43,705 nt of DNA, taken from NCBI GenBank assembly GCA_021531775.1, contig JAFBIU010000030.1, forward strand, positions 1 through 43,705, in the 5' to 3' direction. Made by a program: the position numbers and the translations under genes. The notes under the pieces are model-generated. The model was not told the origin of the DNA, searched no databases, and saw nothing but the letters and a program-made list of their open reading frames with translations. Origin of the DNA: Parabacteroides distasonis. GTDB lineage: Bacteria > Bacteroidota > Bacteroidia > Bacteroidales > Tannerellaceae. Shown one piece after another: positions 43,001 to 43,705 of this stretch. Positions within the stretch are counted from its first letter, which is position 1; each line of letters starts with the position of its first letter.

Positions 43001-43327
43001 TAAAGAGGTCTTCCCTTTCACTGATACTTCCTGGTCGAGGTATCCAATATACGAAACGATCAAGGTTGCATCGTTGGCTACGTCCAGTGTGAAATTACCG
43101 TCAATGTCGGTAATGGTTCCGACACCGGCTCCACCTTTCACGACTACGTTTGCACCTACAACGGGAATTCCCGCTTGGTCCACAACGACACCTGTTACCT
43201 TTTTCGCTTGCTGCAGGGCATTCACCTCTAAGGCTGCCCCATAAGCATCATTACCTAACGCAAATGCGGCAGGCGATGCGGCTGAAAGTAGTATTGCTAA
43301 CGAAGCAACACACGGCGTTCTTCTCAT
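40070..43327 (-). CDS. SusC/RagA-family TonB-linked outer-membrane transporter, 1085 aa
   Basis: TonB-dependent glycan importer. In order: signal peptide (about residues 1-25), carboxypeptidase-like domain (VTGVVVDQAGIPVVGANVVVKG to LQITLKEDT, about 43-113), TonB-box region LDEVVVVGYG (about 116-125), plug (VKSDDLTAIPNSNLSNSLAGRAAG, RLRGGFGDPLFVIDGI, DAATASIYGSAAGNGVVLVTTKGG, 145-245) and a 22-strand barrel ending LMKTFSFGLNFTF. All family signatures are present and the gene is intact. No sigma/anti-sigma pair or hybrid two-component gene lies beside it in the window. First gene of the locus; a TATCTTTG -7 element is at 43380-43387. Confidence 0.95.
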   Translation of the reverse strand: MRRTPCVASLAILLSAASPAAFALGNDAYGAALEVNALQQAKKVTGVVVDQAGIPVVGANVVVKGGAGVGTITDIDGNFTLDVANDATLIVSYIGYLDQEVSVKGKTSLQITLKEDTQALDEVVVVGYGVQKKVNMTGSISNVKSDDLTAIPNSNLSNSLAGRAAGATITGNSGLMGASSEIRLRGGFGDPLFVIDGIIREKEDFDKLEPYEIDQMSFLKDAATASIYGSAAGNGVVLVTTKGGVKNQKPTFNYQGTYSFSKPTQQLFSNRWTAIDELDYQNAVARFRGTAEPNGEAEYAYFRDNNINYDVNDWIWQNPWNTKHSLSVTGGSEKTQYYVMGSFLAEEGSYVSLENKQYSLRSNITTELSKYIKMNVNLSANQSNDRRFYWPFDSADDQAVYDIYRCTFNALKTTPFYSYLDGTPANERTEYPIYPDYGSWQGWNPVDQVIGDRYVKTRRRTMNGIVSFDIDLSFITKGLSTKIVGNYVGKDYSRKKFMTFQKNYKMQQADPSGNRFLPGPLNLNEYNTFNFSNNYENLEYQTKQLWSEQFNWFLNYANSFGKHDVSGMVVFEQASNGGEYVRAKGEDPTTNIDQMFVYSSDTERRYGDAVEYTGGRLSWIGRFNYTFDQRYIAEFSFRYDGNTLFPDGHRWGFFPSVSAAWRISQEPFMANASNWLSNLKLRASYGTTGNDLDVNSKEIAAFSYLQKYTTSNNYIFGSNLAPGIVAGATPNTTLTWATSRTFNFGFDFGVIDNKLSGTFDAFYRKETDILGARTVSLPSTYGQALAPENYAERSWRGGELTLTWMDKAAEGEIDYSAYVNLGFARDQWDVLDESAIYKEGGNLADLSRVGMADSRIIGLIADHLLTDPAEVEALKAKGFKQFGRDPYLGGILYKDTRGDGYAPGPDGKIDGNDSYNLLTENSTPRINYGFGGSIKWKGITLDVHFQGVGKYDRMVGGVDGGFYQHGGAVRPYFPIWTSDKVYDPETNPNGVYPRIVGSSWYESGAGNTSYWLRNGAYLRLKNLNIGYDLPKVVLRPLGITRAQVFANATNLFCISSVTEFLDPEQKYYDSYPLMKTFSFGLNFTF

Positions 43328-43379
43328 TAGGCAATCATTTTAAGTTTATAATTAGAGAATAAGTTTAAAATTCACAGGA

Positions 43380-43387
43380 CAAAGATA
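43380..43387 (-). promoter_or_regulatory. -7 promoter element of the susC locus
   Basis: TATCTTTG on the minus strand fits TAnnTTTG, 53 bp upstream of the susC start. No clear -33 element is seen, which would suit an activator-dependent promoter. The rest of the gap to 43602 shows no gene. Confidence 0.5.
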
Positions 43388-43602
43388 AGGCTTTCCGCTC
43401 TCTATCATAGTTAAATAAAGTTATAATTTATATAGATTAACCGATTCAAAAGGGATATCGACAATTCAATCATCTGATTCATAACAGGATAACACCATTG
43501 TAAAAACAGCCTACGTTTGTGTTCCATTTTTTTATTTCCTCATTCCTTCACCCAATCCATTTTTTACTACCTTTACGGCGAAATAGATAAATTGTCAGGG
43601 AT

Positions 43603-43705
43603 ATGGAAGAATGGACAACACAGGAAGCGGTCAAACAGATTCCTTACGGAATGATGAACTTCGTGGCTATACGCGAGGACAATTATTACTATGTCGATAA
43701 GACCC
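43603..43705 (+). CDS. AAA-ATPase-like/PD-(D/E)XK protein, N-terminal fragment
   Basis: The gene is cut by the end of the window after 34 codons. MEEWTTQEAVKQIPYGMMN followed by FVAIREDNYYYVDKT fits the beginning of the AAA-ATPase_like family, where an Ile-Pro-Tyr-Gly motif and a Tyr-Tyr-Val-Asp-Lys-Thr motif stand just before the ATPase domain; members carry a C-terminal PD-(D/E)XK nuclease-like domain and are abundant in Bacteroidales. AGGG lies shortly before the ATG, and a TACCTTTA -7-like element is near 43568. Function is unknown for most members. Confidence 0.8.
   Translation, partial: MEEWTTQEAVKQIPYGMMNFVAIREDNYYYVDKT

Noticed and set aside
40070-43327. A phase-variable susC promoter
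   Set aside because: No inverted repeat pair of the invertase type flanks the upstream region (43328-43602), and no recombinase gene lies nearby.

Overview
The window reads as a Bacteroidales chromosome, most likely Parabacteroides or a close relative. Support comes from SusC/SusD pairs, a six-gene Na+-NQR operon, a type IX secretion plug-domain protein, XRE/holA/HSDR_N neighbours typical of the order, and many intergenic matches to the Bacteroidetes -7 promoter element TAnnTTTG. The genus is an inference; no rRNA or tRNA gene was seen.

Layout. 1-13.75 kb is an accessory region. It starts with two unrecognised genes (263-1940), then an IS1380-family transposase (2303-3592), then a low-GC macrolide efflux gene of the mef family (3872-5089) between perfect 41-bp inverted repeats. 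The right-hand repeat belongs to a 110-bp palindromic MITE-like element that cuts off a second resistance-type gene after 19 codons and ends 1 bp before the start codon of a low-GC outer-membrane beta-barrel gene (5276-7666). Next come two diverged direct repeats (about 7751-8763 and 13073-13642), each holding a decayed Rpn-family nuclease gene. They enclose a three-gene cluster: a small protein, a primase-like/DUF3987 protein and a peptidase M15 protein. Arrays of an octamer, GTCAARRT, recur six times, five of them in this region.

13.75-24.9 kb is ordinary core genome: GNAT acetyltransferase, EamA transporter, a thioredoxin-like protein lacking its CxxC, serB, a Dabb protein, a C_GCAxxG_C_C protein, an MgtC-like protein, purU, pyrD-pyrK, an XRE regulator with a complex upstream region, holA and an HSDR_N nuclease-fold protein. 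A 24/25-bp tandem array carries the stop codons of two convergent genes.

24.9-31 kb is the nqrABCDEF operon on the minus strand. Its NqrC has an N-terminal rubredoxin-like domain. A type IX secretion plug-domain gene diverges from it.

32.4-43.3 kb is a minus-strand polysaccharide-utilisation-type locus: susC, susD, an intrinsic terminator, a sugar isomerase/epimerase-like protein, a Gfo/Idh/MocA oxidoreductase, and a 1159-residue HEAT-repeat protein with two DUF1080 domains. Together they suggest uptake of a glycoside followed by periplasmic 3-keto (oxidise, then cleave) breakdown. The window ends inside an AAA-ATPase-like gene.

Best candidates for undescribed biology: the rubredoxin-NqrC fusion, the dispersed GTCAARRT arrays, the inverted-repeat mef cassette, three back-to-back perfect palindromes (8803-8844) upstream of the primase cluster, and the stop-codon-bearing tandem array.
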